A DNA stretch of 64,000 nucleotides. Origin: Liolophura sinensis. Taxonomy: Eukaryota; Mollusca; Polyplacophora; Chitonida; Chitonidae. Within the stretch, counting starts at the first letter, position 1, and each line of letters begins with the position of its first letter. Positions 35,591 through 47,345 of the stretch are shown piece after piece. Under the pieces are notes generated by a model. That model was not told the DNA's origin, searched no databases, and saw only the letters and a list, made by a program, of their open reading frames with translations. A program made the translations under genes and the position numbers. The stretch is from contig NC_088303.1 of assembly GCF_032854445.1 (NCBI RefSeq), positions 31,691,501 to 31,755,500 of the forward strand. The letters run 5' to 3'.

Positions 35591-37974
35591 ACATTCATAT
35601 GTGCAGCTGTTCTGTTTAACATTACTGAGACTAGTCCCAGACTAACAGCATACAAGTGGCAACTTCAAACTAATTCCACATGACAGTTGTCTATTGCAAT
35701 TCCCTCTTAAGTAATGGTAACTTTTACCACATGCCCAGACACTTAGTGACTGAGCGCTTAAACGTTAGAAGGAAAATGCTACAAAATTAAAAAAAAACTC
35801 AAAATCTGGAGAAAGACTTCATTTTTCTACATATCTGACATAACAAATGATTTTTACTGATAAGAGAGCTACCTGCTCACGTAAAATGTACATGTACATG
35901 CACCACTGCTTTATAATACGTGTACACATGTAAACTACAAATGACTATATACAACACATTAGAACCACACACACATGCATGGCAATGAAACACTTATAAA
36001 ATACAGTAAAATCCTGACCAAACTCAGGGTTATCTACTTTCAGAAGTTTTCAATCAGATACCGTAAAACAACCTCCCAGAGGTCTCCCAGAGCAACTCTC
36101 TCCAGTAATACATATATATCAATCCCCTAAAAGAATTTAAGTTGACATAAAACAAAACATTAAACTGTTTATTTTTGAACTTCCAGTGTCAATGATAAAA
36201 TGCCCTTTCTAATATCTTGCCAGTGCTACTCTAATATGTACATGTGTAATACAATTCCTGACAAGATATTTTACCCAACAAATTATCAATGGTACACTTT
36301 AATCTCCTAAGTTTTAACATACATGTACATACTGCAGATTTTCAGTTTACAGATACTTTTAAAATCAACTATTTCAATTGAACACAATGTGTAGGGTGCA
36401 CATGTGCTCTATTCACCAGCTCATGCGAATATTTTCAAATTTACGGTAATGACTCTAAATGTTATCTGGAGGCCTGACATAACCCTGCCTAAGGAAGGAT
36501 ATTTCTGCAAGACTCAAATCAACAGCTAAGACAGATGACAGATGGCAGACTTCGGGACTTCTGGCCAATTCTGTTCCCTAGATGGCAAGCCACCAATCCG
36601 TATTAACCAATCATACTGGGTCTTACTTAATTGTTTTGCCAGAGCTTAAAAGATGCATCTTTGCTGTGCAGTGAAAACCAGGCTAGGGCATGCTTGCTAA
36701 TGGCATATGGGGGCATGTGCCCGCACTGGGTAATTGTGCCAGATGAAAATGCCAGAGTTATAAGGGGCCTCAGACAAAGAATTCCAGCCATTTAACCAAA
36801 TTTCCCTCTCATATCAGCTAATTTATCAACAACGATGACCCTGGACCAGCTACCACTACTGGTAGCCAGCTGATAACAAGTCAATTGAGATGTCCACAGC
36901 CCTATGGGACAAAGAGGTTTGCTGATTTGATCATTTCATTTTGTGACAGTGTGGTCATCCTGGAAATGGATTGGTTCAACAGGCCACCACTTAACGACAG
37001 TTTAATGGAGTCTGTCTGAGAATAAACCATCCATATCTTCACCATAAAAGAAACCTGAACAACTTAAAGCTTTTGTACCTAATCAGCTGATGCTAAATGA
37101 AATAAAGCAAAGAGACTGAGCTACATGTGCAAGTATAAAAGAAAATGTGCACATTCTGTCAGATCAATACAATGTTACTGCACAGTAGCCTCGCAACAAA
37201 GTACACACATTTCATGATATATTCAGAATTTCACACGAAAATGTTCCTGACGAATGCAATGTAAATATCTTAACACAAATGATGTTAAATTTAGCAGTGG
37301 CAAATAATCTTGCTGTTTTAAACAACTCTACCGAAGAAGTTGAAGAATGACATTTTCATACAGGACTTTGGAGGGTATTTTGACACTTCCAGTTTTATTT
37401 CTTGAACTGATAAGTTGCTTTGCAAAATTACCCAGGTTCATTCATTAAATGACTTATTTCACCGGTGTTGCTGACTGACAACCTGGGTGTTTTTGCCTAT
37501 GTACGCATAGCTATTAATTTTTCAATAAGGAATGCTCATCATCCAGATTGTTATGGGTAAGATAAACTTATCAGTGGCTTAAGAAAAACACCTCAAATTT
37601 TAAAGTAACCTTTATAACCTGATGAGTTGATGAACAATATGTACAACAAATGTTATCAGGTTTCTAATCCAGTCATGGCTACATACTGTATACATACTGT
37701 ATAGGTACATACACATATACATTGAGAGGTATCTTAACTTAATTTCAAAGCACCAATTGAAGGTTCATTCCGTTATTCCGCAACTGGAGCAGATATATCT
37801 TTCTATATGAATGTGCAAATATCAGTGCAAAATATACATCCATGTACAAGTAGGCCTAGTAATGTCAATATCTTGATGAATTTTCTTAGACCAATGTAAA
37901 GCTTTTCTATACACATGTCAAATTTTGTAAAATGTAAATGAAAATATAAAATTGGTATTTTGTTTTATTTCCAC
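35591..37974. other. Stretch without a supported gene
   Basis: No coding frame. 36480-36960 is compositionally more complex than its surroundings and could be conserved non-coding DNA; only comparison with another species can tell. Confidence 0.35.
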
Positions 37975-38160
37975 AATCCCGTGCTGTGAGTTCAAGTCCA
38001 GCTCATACTGGCTTCCTCTCCGGCTGTACCAGCAACCTGCAGATAGTTGTTGGTTTCCCCCTGGGCTCTGCCCGGTTTCCTCCCACCATAATACTGGCAG
38101 CGGTTGTATACGTGAAATATTCTTGAGTACGGCGTAAAACACCAATCAAATAAGTAAATC
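37975..38160 (+). mobile_element. SINE, family A, plus orientation, 5'-truncated
   Basis: Starts inside the B-box region (gtgagttcaagtccagctc), then tggcttcctctccggctgta, ggtttccccctgggctctgc, ataatactggcagcggttgt, gtgaaatattcttgagtacg and gcgtaaaacaccaatcaaat. Ends in an (aat)-rich tail. Confidence 0.92.
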
Positions 38161-39152
38161 AATCAAAATCCACTGTAGTGCTTTTCTATTAATCTCCATA
38201 AGTGTCAGATATCTGCAGTAACTGTAAACTGTAATAACTGTCTGAATACCCTCAAACTATATAACCCACTCTGCAGAAGACAAAGTGGAACAATCAATGA
38301 AGCACTAAAATAGGGCACGGCATACTAGAGATTCAAAAATTAGTTTGGGCAAAATGCTGACAATATACTTGAAATTGAACAACATGGCTTTCATAGACAG
38401 CAATACTGGGGCTCTACATGTTTTACAGGAACTACATGTGTGTGAGGAGAACATATACATACATACAAGATGACTGTCCTACAAGGAGACTTGGGGCAAA
38501 GTTACTTAGGAAGTAAGTGACATAAAATTACAGGGTAGTATTGCATCAAACTAAAATATTATTGATACAACATTTGACACAATTCAGAAAATACAATTTC
38601 TCAGGAGTCAATGAGCATGATCATTACATGCCAATAATGTGAAGAACACAACTTCTCCTGTCAACACAATGCAGCTATGAATAATTGATAATATTTCAAG
38701 TGCAAAAATTCCTTTTGCAGAGGAATAGGTTTGACTTAACCAATGAAGGTAAACATGGACAAAAGTCAAATGCACAATAACCTGTTACATCTACTGCGAG
38801 TCAGAACCCATGCTGTTTTTGGAACAGTGCATAGTACGGTACTACTGTGCACAGCAAATGGACACTGCTGACATTGTAACTGTGACATAAGCAATTTAAA
38901 CCCATTTCAATACAGCAACATGTATTTTACAATGAGAAACTTCAAATACACAATTACTAACACTTAAATTGCAGTTTCTATTTTATGTCTGTATATTTCT
39001 GCGCGCCTTTAGCTTTGACAGAATTTCAAAATTAACTCCACGACCGCTCTGTAAATCCCTCCACAGTCTGGGGTCTATGAGCATTATGCTAGCAACATAT
39101 TTCTGCAAACAGTCGAGACGATCAACAACTGAGAAAGGAGCATTACACTTAC
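38161..39152. other. Stretch without a supported gene
   Basis: AT-rich. Its high-coordinate end joins the minus-strand splice donor described next and would be intron 1 of the proposed gene. Confidence 0.35.
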
Positions 39153-39340
39153 CTTGATCCGTTTTTTCAAGGGATTCCAACAAATCACTATCTCTGTTTC
39201 ATAACTGTAGTTTTGAACGACTGAATCTTAGCGCTATGACCTAAAACTCTAGCAGTTCGACGCCCAAAAGTCACATCGCTACGCACACGGCCTACCGCCA
39301 TGGCACTGTACCGGAAGGCAAAAAGCGCCGCAATCTTCAG
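39153..39340 (-). other. Candidate first (5' UTR) exon of a minus-strand gene
   Basis: The low end is a consensus minus-strand donor (GATCAAG|GTAAGTG). None of the three frames running into the donor has an in-frame ATG. The first ATG (39301-39299, GCCATGG context) opens a 37-codon frame that stops at 39188. This suggests a leader exon with an upstream ORF and translation starting in a later exon. CpG content rises around 39240-39350. The 5' limit is inferred, not seen. Confidence 0.4.
39188..39301 (-). CDS. Upstream ORF, 37 codons, in the candidate leader exon
   Basis: Starts in a strong context (gtgccATGGcg), begins MAVGRVRSDVTFGRRTARVL and stops at TAG 35 bp before the donor. It is rich in arginine. 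It could repress or modulate a downstream ORF. It could alternatively be the real short product of an unspliced transcript; nothing identifies it. Confidence 0.25.
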   Translation of the reverse strand: MAVGRVRSDVTFGRRTARVLGHSAKIQSFKTTVMKQR

Positions 39341-39345
39341 CGGGC
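39285..39345 (-). promoter_or_regulatory. TATA-less promoter candidate with ETS- and YY1-like sites
   Basis: accggaaggc at 39310-39319 matches an ETS core (CCGGAAG), and ccgccat at 39295-39301 is the YY1-type ATGGCGG on the minus strand. agcgccgc lies at 39324-39331. The cluster sits at the CpG-richer point of the region, just upstream of the candidate leader exon. An AP-1-like tgagtcat lies near 39402. Confidence 0.4.
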
Positions 39346-39359
39346 AGGAACGATAACTC

Positions 39360-41020
39360 TTAGCTACATGTCATCTCAGCACACGTCGGCATGACAAAGG
39401 AATGAGTCATACGCGACAAGGAAATATCAAAGACAAGGCACACGTCTTGTGCTGGCACGCGACAACATTTATGACACTAATGACATGCAGATGACCTCCA
39501 TCACGGAAAAATGCACCATCTTCCCAATCAATGACAGAATGCATAATGCACTGCCTTGTATTTTATATTAGAGTTGGGTTAGTTGTACGAGTGAGCACTT
39601 TTCGTTATAAATTACCTATCATAATGGTCAATGAATTTTCTTTGAAACGGATGCTTTTCTTACAGCTAAGATAAATGTTGAACAACAGCAGAAGGAACCA
39701 TCAAAGATCTTTGATCAATACAGTGGCAACAGGTTGACTTTGATGTGACCTTCCTTATATACACGTATGGTGGACTGTATTGCTCGGCCTACCGGTAATG
39801 ATTTCTTATAAATAAACGTAAAGTAGGCAAAAAAGACGCAGAAATGCCCGCCCCGCCACCCCAAATAATGCACTGCTAAAAAAAGAAAACTCACCCAGGG
39901 AATATAACGAAACAAATTATTAAACGCCCAACGTGCGTCTGTAAATACAAATTGAAGTCAAATCAGCCACTGTATGAAACATATAGGTTTTAAATGGACC
40001 TATTTGGGTAAACGGTAGGGAAGGATAGTATTTTGAGATAGCTGTTTAACAGTTAAGGCGCTTAGAGTTATCTCCCTTAAATAGTTGCTCCTATACCTTA
40101 CTTCCACACGCTGCCATTCCACTTCCAGAAGCCTACATACAGGTGATGTCATTGTAGAATTTCATCAATAACTGATATTTGTTCCGTCAGTTCCCAAGCT
40201 GGTCGCACATACACAGTTTATAAATCATTTTAAGCTATATATCATAATTCAGAATATATAGGTCGAGTGAAATTGTAAGACAGCTTGACCTGAATGCGAA
40301 GGCCCAATGAAACAGAGCTTAAGGAATCTTGCCGGTTGACGCCGGTTTTAAAAAACTGTCATATAAGGGCATCTATTCACTCATTTCATAAGCTATCTAT
40401 TTAAGCAGAACATGACATACCGCTGTTAGGATTAAAGCAAAAATGTTTGAAAGATGTAGGCCTACCGTATAGGGCCTACAGTTTGCTCAAGACTCCTTTT
40501 CATCATGGTTCAAAGAATCATGTATGTACAGCACGCTTAAATAACACCCGTGCTAGAAAATATTTTACTTAACGGCACCAGCATAGGCCTGCGAATGCGA
40601 TTCGTTTGATGACAAGAGAAAATCGGAGAGCCACTATTGTGTAAAACTGACAACATTTGACATGCGTACAACTTGTAAGTGACGTAACTGATGGAAGGTA
40701 ATTATTGAAGACATATTCAGTAAAATGTACGAAAGACCGATTGCTGTCGCATCCTCCCCACCCCTCCCAAGATTCCGCTAATGGTATGGTATGTAATATA
40801 GATGTACCTAGGGAAAGGTAAAAAGTCTCACATAAAAACGGGAAAATCTGTCTGACAACAAGTTAGCCCTAAGCTAAGCCTGACATTCCTACCGTAACGC
40901 CCAGCTTCAGTCACATAAATTCCACGTTACGGTAGTGACGTCCAGCTTTGCTTTGGACCAGGTGATTGGCTAAAGTTTGAAGGAAACATAACGGGGTCAT
41001 AAGGAACCTCCACGACTCGA
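39360..41020. other. Intergenic stretch, no gene seen
   Basis: No repeats or coding frames recognised. The TACATGTA word, common to the left, becomes rare from about here on. Confidence 0.4.
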
Positions 41021-41021
41021 G

Positions 41022-41123
41022 GGGTATCTGACCAACCTGTAGGCGTATTACTGTGATGTCAGTTTTATGAAAACTACTTACATGCTTCATATTTTTACAA
41101 CTTATGTTGTGGAGGAAGTTAAG
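41022..41123 (+). repeat. Duplicated flank, copy 1
   Basis: gggtatctgaccaacctgta through catgcttcatatttttacaa to gaggaagttaag matches 41931-42032 with scattered substitutions. A reversed SINE follows immediately. Confidence 0.93.
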
Positions 41124-41127
41124 TTAT

Positions 41128-41252
41128 TATTATTTATTTATTTGATTGGTGTTTTACGCCGTACTTAAGAGTGTTTCACTTGTACGACGGCGGCCAGCAT
41201 TATGGTAGGTGGAAACCGGGCAGAGCCCGGGGGAAACCCACGACCATCCGCT
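41128..41252 (-). mobile_element. SINE, family A, minus, cut by a minisatellite
   Basis: (ttta)n, tgattggtgttttacgccgt, acttaagagtgtttcacttg, acgacggcggccagcattat, gtggaaaccgggcagagccc and aacccacgaccatccg. At 41253 the SINE body gives way abruptly to the 46-bp minisatellite. Confidence 0.93.
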
Positions 41253-41725
41253 GTCTGCAAAAGCAAGTCTCTGTGACAATGGAATGTGTGTGTGCTGTCT
41301 GTGACCGTAAGTCCTGTGATAATGGAACGTGTGTGAGCTGTCTACGAGAGTAAGTCTCTGTGACAATGGAAGGTATACATGTGCTGTCTGCGGACACAAG
41401 TCCATGCGACAATGTGTGCAATGTGTGCTGTCTGTGGCCTTAAGTCTCTGTGACAATGGAACGTATGTGTGCTGTCTCTGACCGTAAGTCCCTGTGATAA
41501 TGGAACGTATGTGTTTGCTGTCTACGATCGAAAGTCTCTGTGACAATGGAACGTATGTGTGTACTATCTGCAGATGCAAGGCCATGTGACAATGGGACGT
41601 ATATGTGTGCTATCTGCGACCGTAAGCCCTTGTGACAATGGAACGCATATGTGTAACGTGTTGCCTGCGACCATAAGTCTCTGTGACAGTGGAACGTATA
41701 TGTGTGCTATCTGCGACCGTAAATC
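41253..41725 (+). repeat. 46-bp minisatellite, block 1
   Basis: About ten units with consensus parts ctctgtgacaatggaacgta, tatgtgtgctgtctgcgac and cgtaagt. Minus-strand frames (SIVTGTYGRRQHT-like) across it result from periodicity, not selection. Each unit ends with a donor-like GTAAGT on the plus strand. Confidence 0.95.
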
Positions 41726-41782
41726 CCTTTGCACTATAGATATTCGACACTTAAGGAGATTAATAGAAAAGCACTACAATGG

Positions 41783-41900
41783 ATTTTGATTGATTTATTT
41801 ATTTGATTGGTGTTTTACGCCGTACTCAAGAATGTTTCACTTATACGACGGCGGCCATTATTTTGATGGGTGGAAACCGGGCACAGCCTGGGGGAAAGAG
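41783..41900 (-). mobile_element. SINE fragment, family A, minus orientation
   Basis: ttgatttatttatttgattg, gtgttttacgccgtactcaa, gaatgtttcacttatacgac, ggcggcca, gatgggtggaaaccgggcac and agcctgggggaaa. It ends abruptly, followed by the second copy of the duplicated flank. Confidence 0.92.
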
Positions 41901-41930
41901 GAAAGAGGTCTTTTTTTGCACTTACTCGCT

Positions 41931-42032
41931 GGGTATCTGACCAACCTTTTGGCGTATCTCTGTGATGTCATTTTCATGAAAAATACTGACATGCTTCATA
42001 TTTTTACAACATATGTTGTGAAGGAAGTTAAG
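41931..42032 (+). repeat. Duplicated flank, copy 2
   Basis: Direct copy of 41022-41123. Here the flank follows the SINE fragment instead of preceding it. Confidence 0.93.
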
Positions 42033-42139
42033 GCTAAATGTATGGCTGTTTGTGCTTCATGAAACCTGTCCATGCATGGACATTCCTTGGCAATGTTTCG
42101 CAAAGGTTTGCGAAAGTATGTATGTTTACTGTCTACGAC

Positions 42140-42225
42140 GGTAAGTAGTACGCCGTTTCCCAAGAACATTTCTCCCATATCACGTCGGCCAGTTTTATTG
42201 TGGGAGGAAACCGGACAGAACGCAA
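42140..42225 (-). mobile_element. Decayed SINE fragment, family A, minus orientation
   Basis: gtagtacgccgtttcccaag, aacatttctcccatatcacg, tcggccagttttattgtggg, aggaaaccggacagaacgca. It lies at the entry of minisatellite block 2, as in block 1. Confidence 0.8.
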
Positions 42226-42229
42226 GGTA

Positions 42230-43076
42230 CGTATCGTTATATGTGTGCTGTCTGCGAACGTAAGTCTCTGTGGCAATGGGACTTATGTGTGCTGTCTATG
42301 ACCGTAAGTCCATGTGACAATGGAACGTACATATGGGCTGTCTGCTACCGCAAGTGCCTGTGACATTGGAACGTATATGTGTGCTGTCTGCGATCGCAAG
42401 TCTCTGTGACAGTGGAACATATATGTGTGCTGTCTACGATCGCAAGTCTCTGTGACATTGGAGTGTACATGTGTGCTGTCTACGACCGTAAATTCATGTG
42501 ACAATGCTACGTATATGTGTGCTGTCTGCGGCTGCAAGTCCCTGTGACAATGGAAAGTATATGTATGCTGTCTCCCTGTAATAATGGAACGTATGTGTGT
42601 GCTGTCTGTGACTGTAAGTCCCTGTGACAATGGAACGTATGTGAGCTGTGAAAGTCTCTGTGACAATTAAGCGAATATGTGTGCTGTCTGCGACCGTAAG
42701 TATCTGTGGCAATAAAGCGTGTATGTGTGTTGTCTGCGACAGTAAGTTCATGTGACAATGGAACGTATATGTGTGTTGTCTGCGACCGCAAACCCCTGTG
42801 ATATTGGAACGTATATGTGTGTTATCTGTGATTGTAAGTTCATGTGACAATGGAACGCATATGTGTTTTATCTGTGAACATAAGTCCCTGTGATAGTGGA
42901 ACGCATATGTGTGCTCTGGGACCGCAAGTCTCCGTGAAAATGGAACGTATATGCGTTTTCTGTGTGACTATAAGTCCCCTTGGCAATGGAACGTATAATG
43001 TGTTTTGTATGCGACCATGAGTCCCTGCGCCAATGGAACGTATATGTTTGCTGTCTGCGACCGTAAGTGCCTGTGA
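42230..43076 (+). repeat. 46-bp minisatellite, block 2
   Basis: About eighteen units of the same 46-bp family as 41253-41725, with more divergence toward the 3' end. Most units keep a GTAAGT or close variant after ctgtctgcgacc. Confidence 0.95.
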
Positions 43077-43863
43077 TTCATCCACGAGTGATGTCTTAGC
43101 ACGGTGTATAACAGATAATGGTTATGACACGCCGGTTATCCAGATCACTGGTTAACCCTTTATATGTCCTTATCCTGACGACAATAACAGAATAAAAACA
43201 TCACCACACCGAGTACGTCAAATCTGTGACTCACTAGTTTAACCTTTCTCGTGTCCAAATATGACAACTCTTCAGAAGTAAGGCTAGCCCTTTATGGTTT
43301 GTTTACAAAATACTTCCAAGTATGCATTACCCCGAGTATAAACTGAGGGTAATAGTGGTAACTATTTTGCGCAATGGTGCTTTAGTGGTAACTAAATAAT
43401 GCTCAGATTTATGGCATCTGCAATTTATTATGTTCCATTTCCGTTGTGTTCGTAGATGCTTTTGACTGAAGTCCCGTTCTCGCAGCTTAAGACGACGCAG
43501 TTGACTTAGATGAAGTCCCGAGTGCCAGTCTTGTTGTTGAAATACTGCTTTTAGGACCACTTCCCTTTCGGATATCGCGCCCGTCAAATCAGAGCTTTCA
43601 TTAAATCAATTACATTGGTAATTGTTTTTTCTTGTTTGCTTTTACAATGCTAAATAGCTATTTACATATGTACATTAGTTGTAAGTTTGCGTTTTTTGTA
43701 CAATAATATATTCTTGGATTATTGGAATGCATTCTAGAACTTAATTATTGGTGTATGAATAACAATTGAGATGAAGAACAATGAAACGATGTGTTGACAG
43801 AAACAGAGGTAGAAGTGTTGATAGATAATGGCTCCCCTGCTTTCTGCTCATGTGACGTGATCA
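43077..43863. other. Intergenic stretch, no gene seen
   Basis: The 86-codon minus frame (43587-43327) has no recognised motif. Confidence 0.35.
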
Positions 43864-44010
43864 CATCAATCATAAGAGTGAATAATTCTTGAGTATTGCG
43901 GTAAACAACAATGAAATAAATACGTGAATATACACACATAAATTCCATTATTTGAGCAACGTATGAAATCGAGAAGACGAGTACAGAGGTTAAAATTCAG
44001 CTTAGTCTGA
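43864..44010. repeat. Left arm of a 147-bp inverted repeat
   Basis: Near-identical reverse complement (about six mismatches by eye) of 49610-49756, 5.6 kb away. The first about 60 bp are a family A SINE tail (gtgaataattcttgagtatt, gcggtaaacaacaatgaaat); the rest (gagaagacgagtacagaggt, taaaattcagcttagtc) is other sequence. Confidence 0.93.
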
Positions 44011-44821
44011 TCTTATGATTGCTTTCGTCACTTATGCCGGACGCCGTCCACGAAAAACCAGCGTACTGGAAACATGTAGGTGAGAGTGAAGGATAACGGA
44101 CCCTGGGGGCAAAACGGACTATAGCGCCACAGCTTATGCTTTTTGTCGTACCGTTTTTATGGTCATTTCTCGTGTTGATATAGCTACTTGTATAACACAA
44201 ACGCTGCCATCAATGTTAAACAATAATTTGATCACCTTTAATCTATGGTAAGCATATTTTTACCCCCAGTGTTCAAAGATTTTGCGGGGGTCTATAATTG
44301 CATTAGTTTCATTAGTTTTCATGACAATATCATCAACCAAAAAATAAAGAAAAAAAGACCAAGAGGTAAATGATTGATGAGCTTCTTTTGAAACGTGTCA
44401 ACTTAAAAAAAACATTAATGGATAGAGGGTGTCTAATATATGTTCAATTAAATGCCGTAATTTAGGCAAACACTCCCTAGTCTTTCAATAATACCAATTT
44501 GAAAACAACAGTCAGAAAATAGCAAATCAGAAGCCTAGTATTTATACAAACGTATGATGTATGTTGTTTAAAATATATGAAGAGTGTATAATGTAGACTT
44601 TCACAGCAGCCTGAAATGGTAGTCCACGATGAGAAATTGAACCCCCAGCACTACACATATTATTTTTCCTAATTAATATTGTAAAATTATCCAAGCTGAA
44701 AACATGTTACAAACTATACGCCTGAATATAGAGGATAGACCTGTATTTGGCTTCTCATTCTAAAGTGCAAACTATTCCAGATTATCTGCCTGCACTAAGA
44801 TGAATAACAAAGACTTAATAT
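44011..44821. other. Intergenic stretch, no gene seen
   Basis: AT-rich sequence without repeat modules or motif-bearing frames. Confidence 0.35.
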
Positions 44822-45162
44822 TGAGTGAGTGCTTGGGGTTTAACGTTAGGGTTAAGGTACCTAACAATTTTTCAGTTATATGACGACGAAGGAGTCCTTA
44901 GAGTGTATGTAATGTGCCTTCTTGTTGCACGACAGATTTCCACCGCTCCTTTAACTAGTGCTGCTTCTCTGAGACGCCTTACCAAAGGCAAGTAAACCGC
45001 CCCACCCGATTCATTATACAATTACAGGTCAACCAGTCGTGTCACTTCCCCCTAATGCTGAGTTCCAAGCGAGGAATCCACAACTGACCCAACCCAGGAT
45101 TGAACCTGGATCTGCCGCACCTGAAGCGGACGCTCTGCCAACTGAGCCATCGAGACAGGTCA
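44822..45162 (-). mobile_element. Full-length SINE, family B, minus orientation
   Basis: On the plus strand: gagtgagtgcttggggttta, acgttagg, tttttcagttatatgacgac, gaaggagtccttagagtgta, tgttgcacgacagatttcca, aaaggcaagtaaaccgcccc, accagtcgtgtcacttcccc, aacccaggattgaacctgga (B box reversed) and gctctgccaactgagccatc (A box reversed). The head is clearly tRNA-like, as in other tRNA-derived SINEs. Confidence 0.94.
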
Positions 45163-46075
45163 GACTTAATAGGTGCAATGTATTCAACGGTTAGACACCC
45201 TGTAAACTTTGGAACAGTCTGTTTCTTATCGATTCTATTTTATGTTGGTGCATGACAAATTGCTTAACCACAATAGCATGCACAGAGAAACATTTTATTT
45301 AACAAAAAACAGAACAGATAAATGAAAATGAAGGAAAATGTACCAACATAAGTATCTGCAATATATGCATTTAACAAAGAACTTTACAGGGATTCAGATT
45401 ATTGCAACCTCTGATACTGCTGATCACGTGATCCGTGTATAATTCATTTTCAGCTGCATAATGCTATTTAGACGGATATACATATTTTAATCATCTATAT
45501 GGATATATTTTCATTATCTACAAGTATTGGCCCCTATATATTTAAATCAACCTTTTTTTAATTTTATTTCAATATGTATAGTTTATCAAATAAAACGAAC
45601 GAAAGAGAACGAAACAAGGCAGGGGCTTCATAGGTTAGTGAGTGTTGAAAATATACATTTTTCAGGAAAATGAATTACTTTAATAATGAAGTATATATGA
45701 ATGTCATGGGACATTTCTTTGAAAATATGTTTTACTTTTAAACTGAAAAATATATTAAAAAATAAAATCATGCACTGGCCTACATATGTAACAACTGTTT
45801 TCTTATACGATAAAATAAGTATGCTTCATATATAAAATTCATCTGCTAATGAAGTGCGAAAAAAAGTTATTGAAAACACTGTATATAGAAGTGAAAAAAA
45901 TGATATTTGTACCTTTTTCACACCGGTATGCATGTGTAAGTAGACCATCGCAGTTGTACGGCTATCTATATCATTTGCAGCTATGTATATTGTTCGATGT
46001 ATGTTATAAATCGTTTGTTTACCTCATTAAAACGAAAAGAAGGAAAAGAATAATACCAGTGCAATTAGGTGTAAA
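45163..46075. other. Stretch without a supported gene
   Basis: Very AT-rich from 45270 to 45850. No motif-bearing frame. Confidence 0.35.
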
Positions 46076-46114
46076 ATGTCTAATGGGGAAAAACGGACAC
46101 CTAGGTTTTCTCAG
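46076..46114 (+). CDS. Candidate first coding exon, plus strand
   Basis: ATG at 46076 opens 13 codons (MSNGEKRTPRFSQ) that end exactly at a consensus donor (TTTCTCAG|GTAAGTA), phase 0. No next exon was found with confidence: the strong acceptor at 46801 (ctttcgttgcag) leads to a stop after four codons. The call rests on the ATG and donor only. Confidence 0.22.
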
Positions 46115-46955
46115 GTAAGTATTTTTTTCACCTGCTGGCGGAACTGCATGTCGACATGTGAGGTTCCTGGCTATATATGTTTATGAAAGTTTACGTATAG
46201 TCTATTATAAGATGATCGTTTGAACACCATCATGTGGAACTACTGAGACTCGCACTTAAGCCTCCAAGGTTAACTAGTCCGTTATGACCCACTCTCCCCT
46301 ATCTTAAACAAGTGCGACAAGTGCGTCCGTCTTGTGGCCCTTTTTATAATTGACGGTCTCCGATCATCAGCGGTGCCATCTAGCTACTTAGAATAAACTT
46401 ATCAACAATCAAGACACAACTGTTGCACCACGCTTTACTCTCGTAACTCAAACTGTGACATTTACCCGATTACTAGAAATACCTGTGCAAAGATAATTTC
46501 ACTCCAGAGATTATCTCAGTCCCATTCCACATGATTAATAACGTGTGAACAATTAATGTAGAATGTCTCTAAGGTTAAAATTATCAAGATTGTGCTTGGC
46601 CAAGGACGGCGCCAAACCGGCGTCATTGTGAGCCCCACTGAGAAGCCATCATGAATTACGTATAGACGATTAGAATCAAGTCTTGCAGACGTAACCACAA
46701 GTATGGGCTCATGCTCATATGAGCTGCATTCCAACAACCTTTATTATCTGTTCAACTTTCAGCTGTTTTTGTCTCCGCATTCCGATGTGCTTTCGTTGCA
46801 GAGAGGCCAGTATTGATACTAAGAAACTGCAAGTGCTGTATTTAACCTAAAATTTCGAACTTTTCAATGTAAGATGACAACTGTTTGGCAAAATGTATGT
46901 TTCAGAAAACCAAAACTAAGATTTTGTGATCATTATTTGCCTCAAAGAATGCTTT

Positions 46956-46961
46956 TTTAAT
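46956..46961 (-). terminator. Possible polyadenylation signal (ATTAAA)
   Basis: On the minus strand ATTAAA lies about 385 bp after the stop codon of the cysteine-rich protein gene. No closer AATAAA was found by eye. Confidence 0.3.
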
Positions 46962-47187
46962 GAAAATTTGTGGCGCATGTGCAGTAGATATACATGTATA
47001 TGAATTGGCTTAGTTCTAATGGTTACTTAACGAAAAGTGAGGAAATGATTATATATATGTTTATATACTTTCAAAAAAGGTCATCCCGTCAAGAAAAAAT
47101 AATAACTACGTGAATTATATATAGGTCTATTTTTACTTTTGTTTCAAAGAAGAATGATGGATAACTCTCCAGGTTCCGTTTCACATT

Positions 47188-47240
47188 GCGCATGTCACAT
47201 TACCATGGTAACGCCATAGCCGCAACAATGGCTGCCGTAT
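47188..47240. promoter_or_regulatory. X-box-like palindrome and YY1-like motif
   Basis: ttaccatggtaac at 47200-47212 matches the RFX X-box palindrome. gcgcatg lies at 47189-47195 and acaatggctgcc at 47226-47237 resembles a YY1/initiator site on the plus strand. An ATG at 47228 opens only 12 codons. This looks like a small TATA-less promoter, lying downstream of the cysteine-rich gene's stop codon. The transcription direction is not settled. Confidence 0.35.
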
Positions 47241-47345
47241 TTTCGTTCAGCTCGTTCGCTGTGTGAAACGTTTCCGGGTCAACACTTCATTTTCTGACTG
47301 TATGACGGGATAGATTGCGGACGACTGCTTTTTTCTGGATCCAGC

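Noticed and set aside
6785-43076. CRISPR-like arrays
   Set aside because: The arrays are head-to-tail satellites without unique spacers, in eukaryotic DNA.
41154-43085. Minus-strand frames rich in HIRSIVTGTY-like repeats
   Set aside because: Periodic translation of the 46-bp minisatellite; the frame changes each unit and frames overlap each other.
43327-43587. 86-codon minus ORF with HLSQLRRLKLRERD
   Set aside because: No start context, splice sites or family resemblance.
45080-45162. tRNA gene on the minus strand
   Set aside because: tRNA-like head of a full-length family B SINE, with the family body attached.
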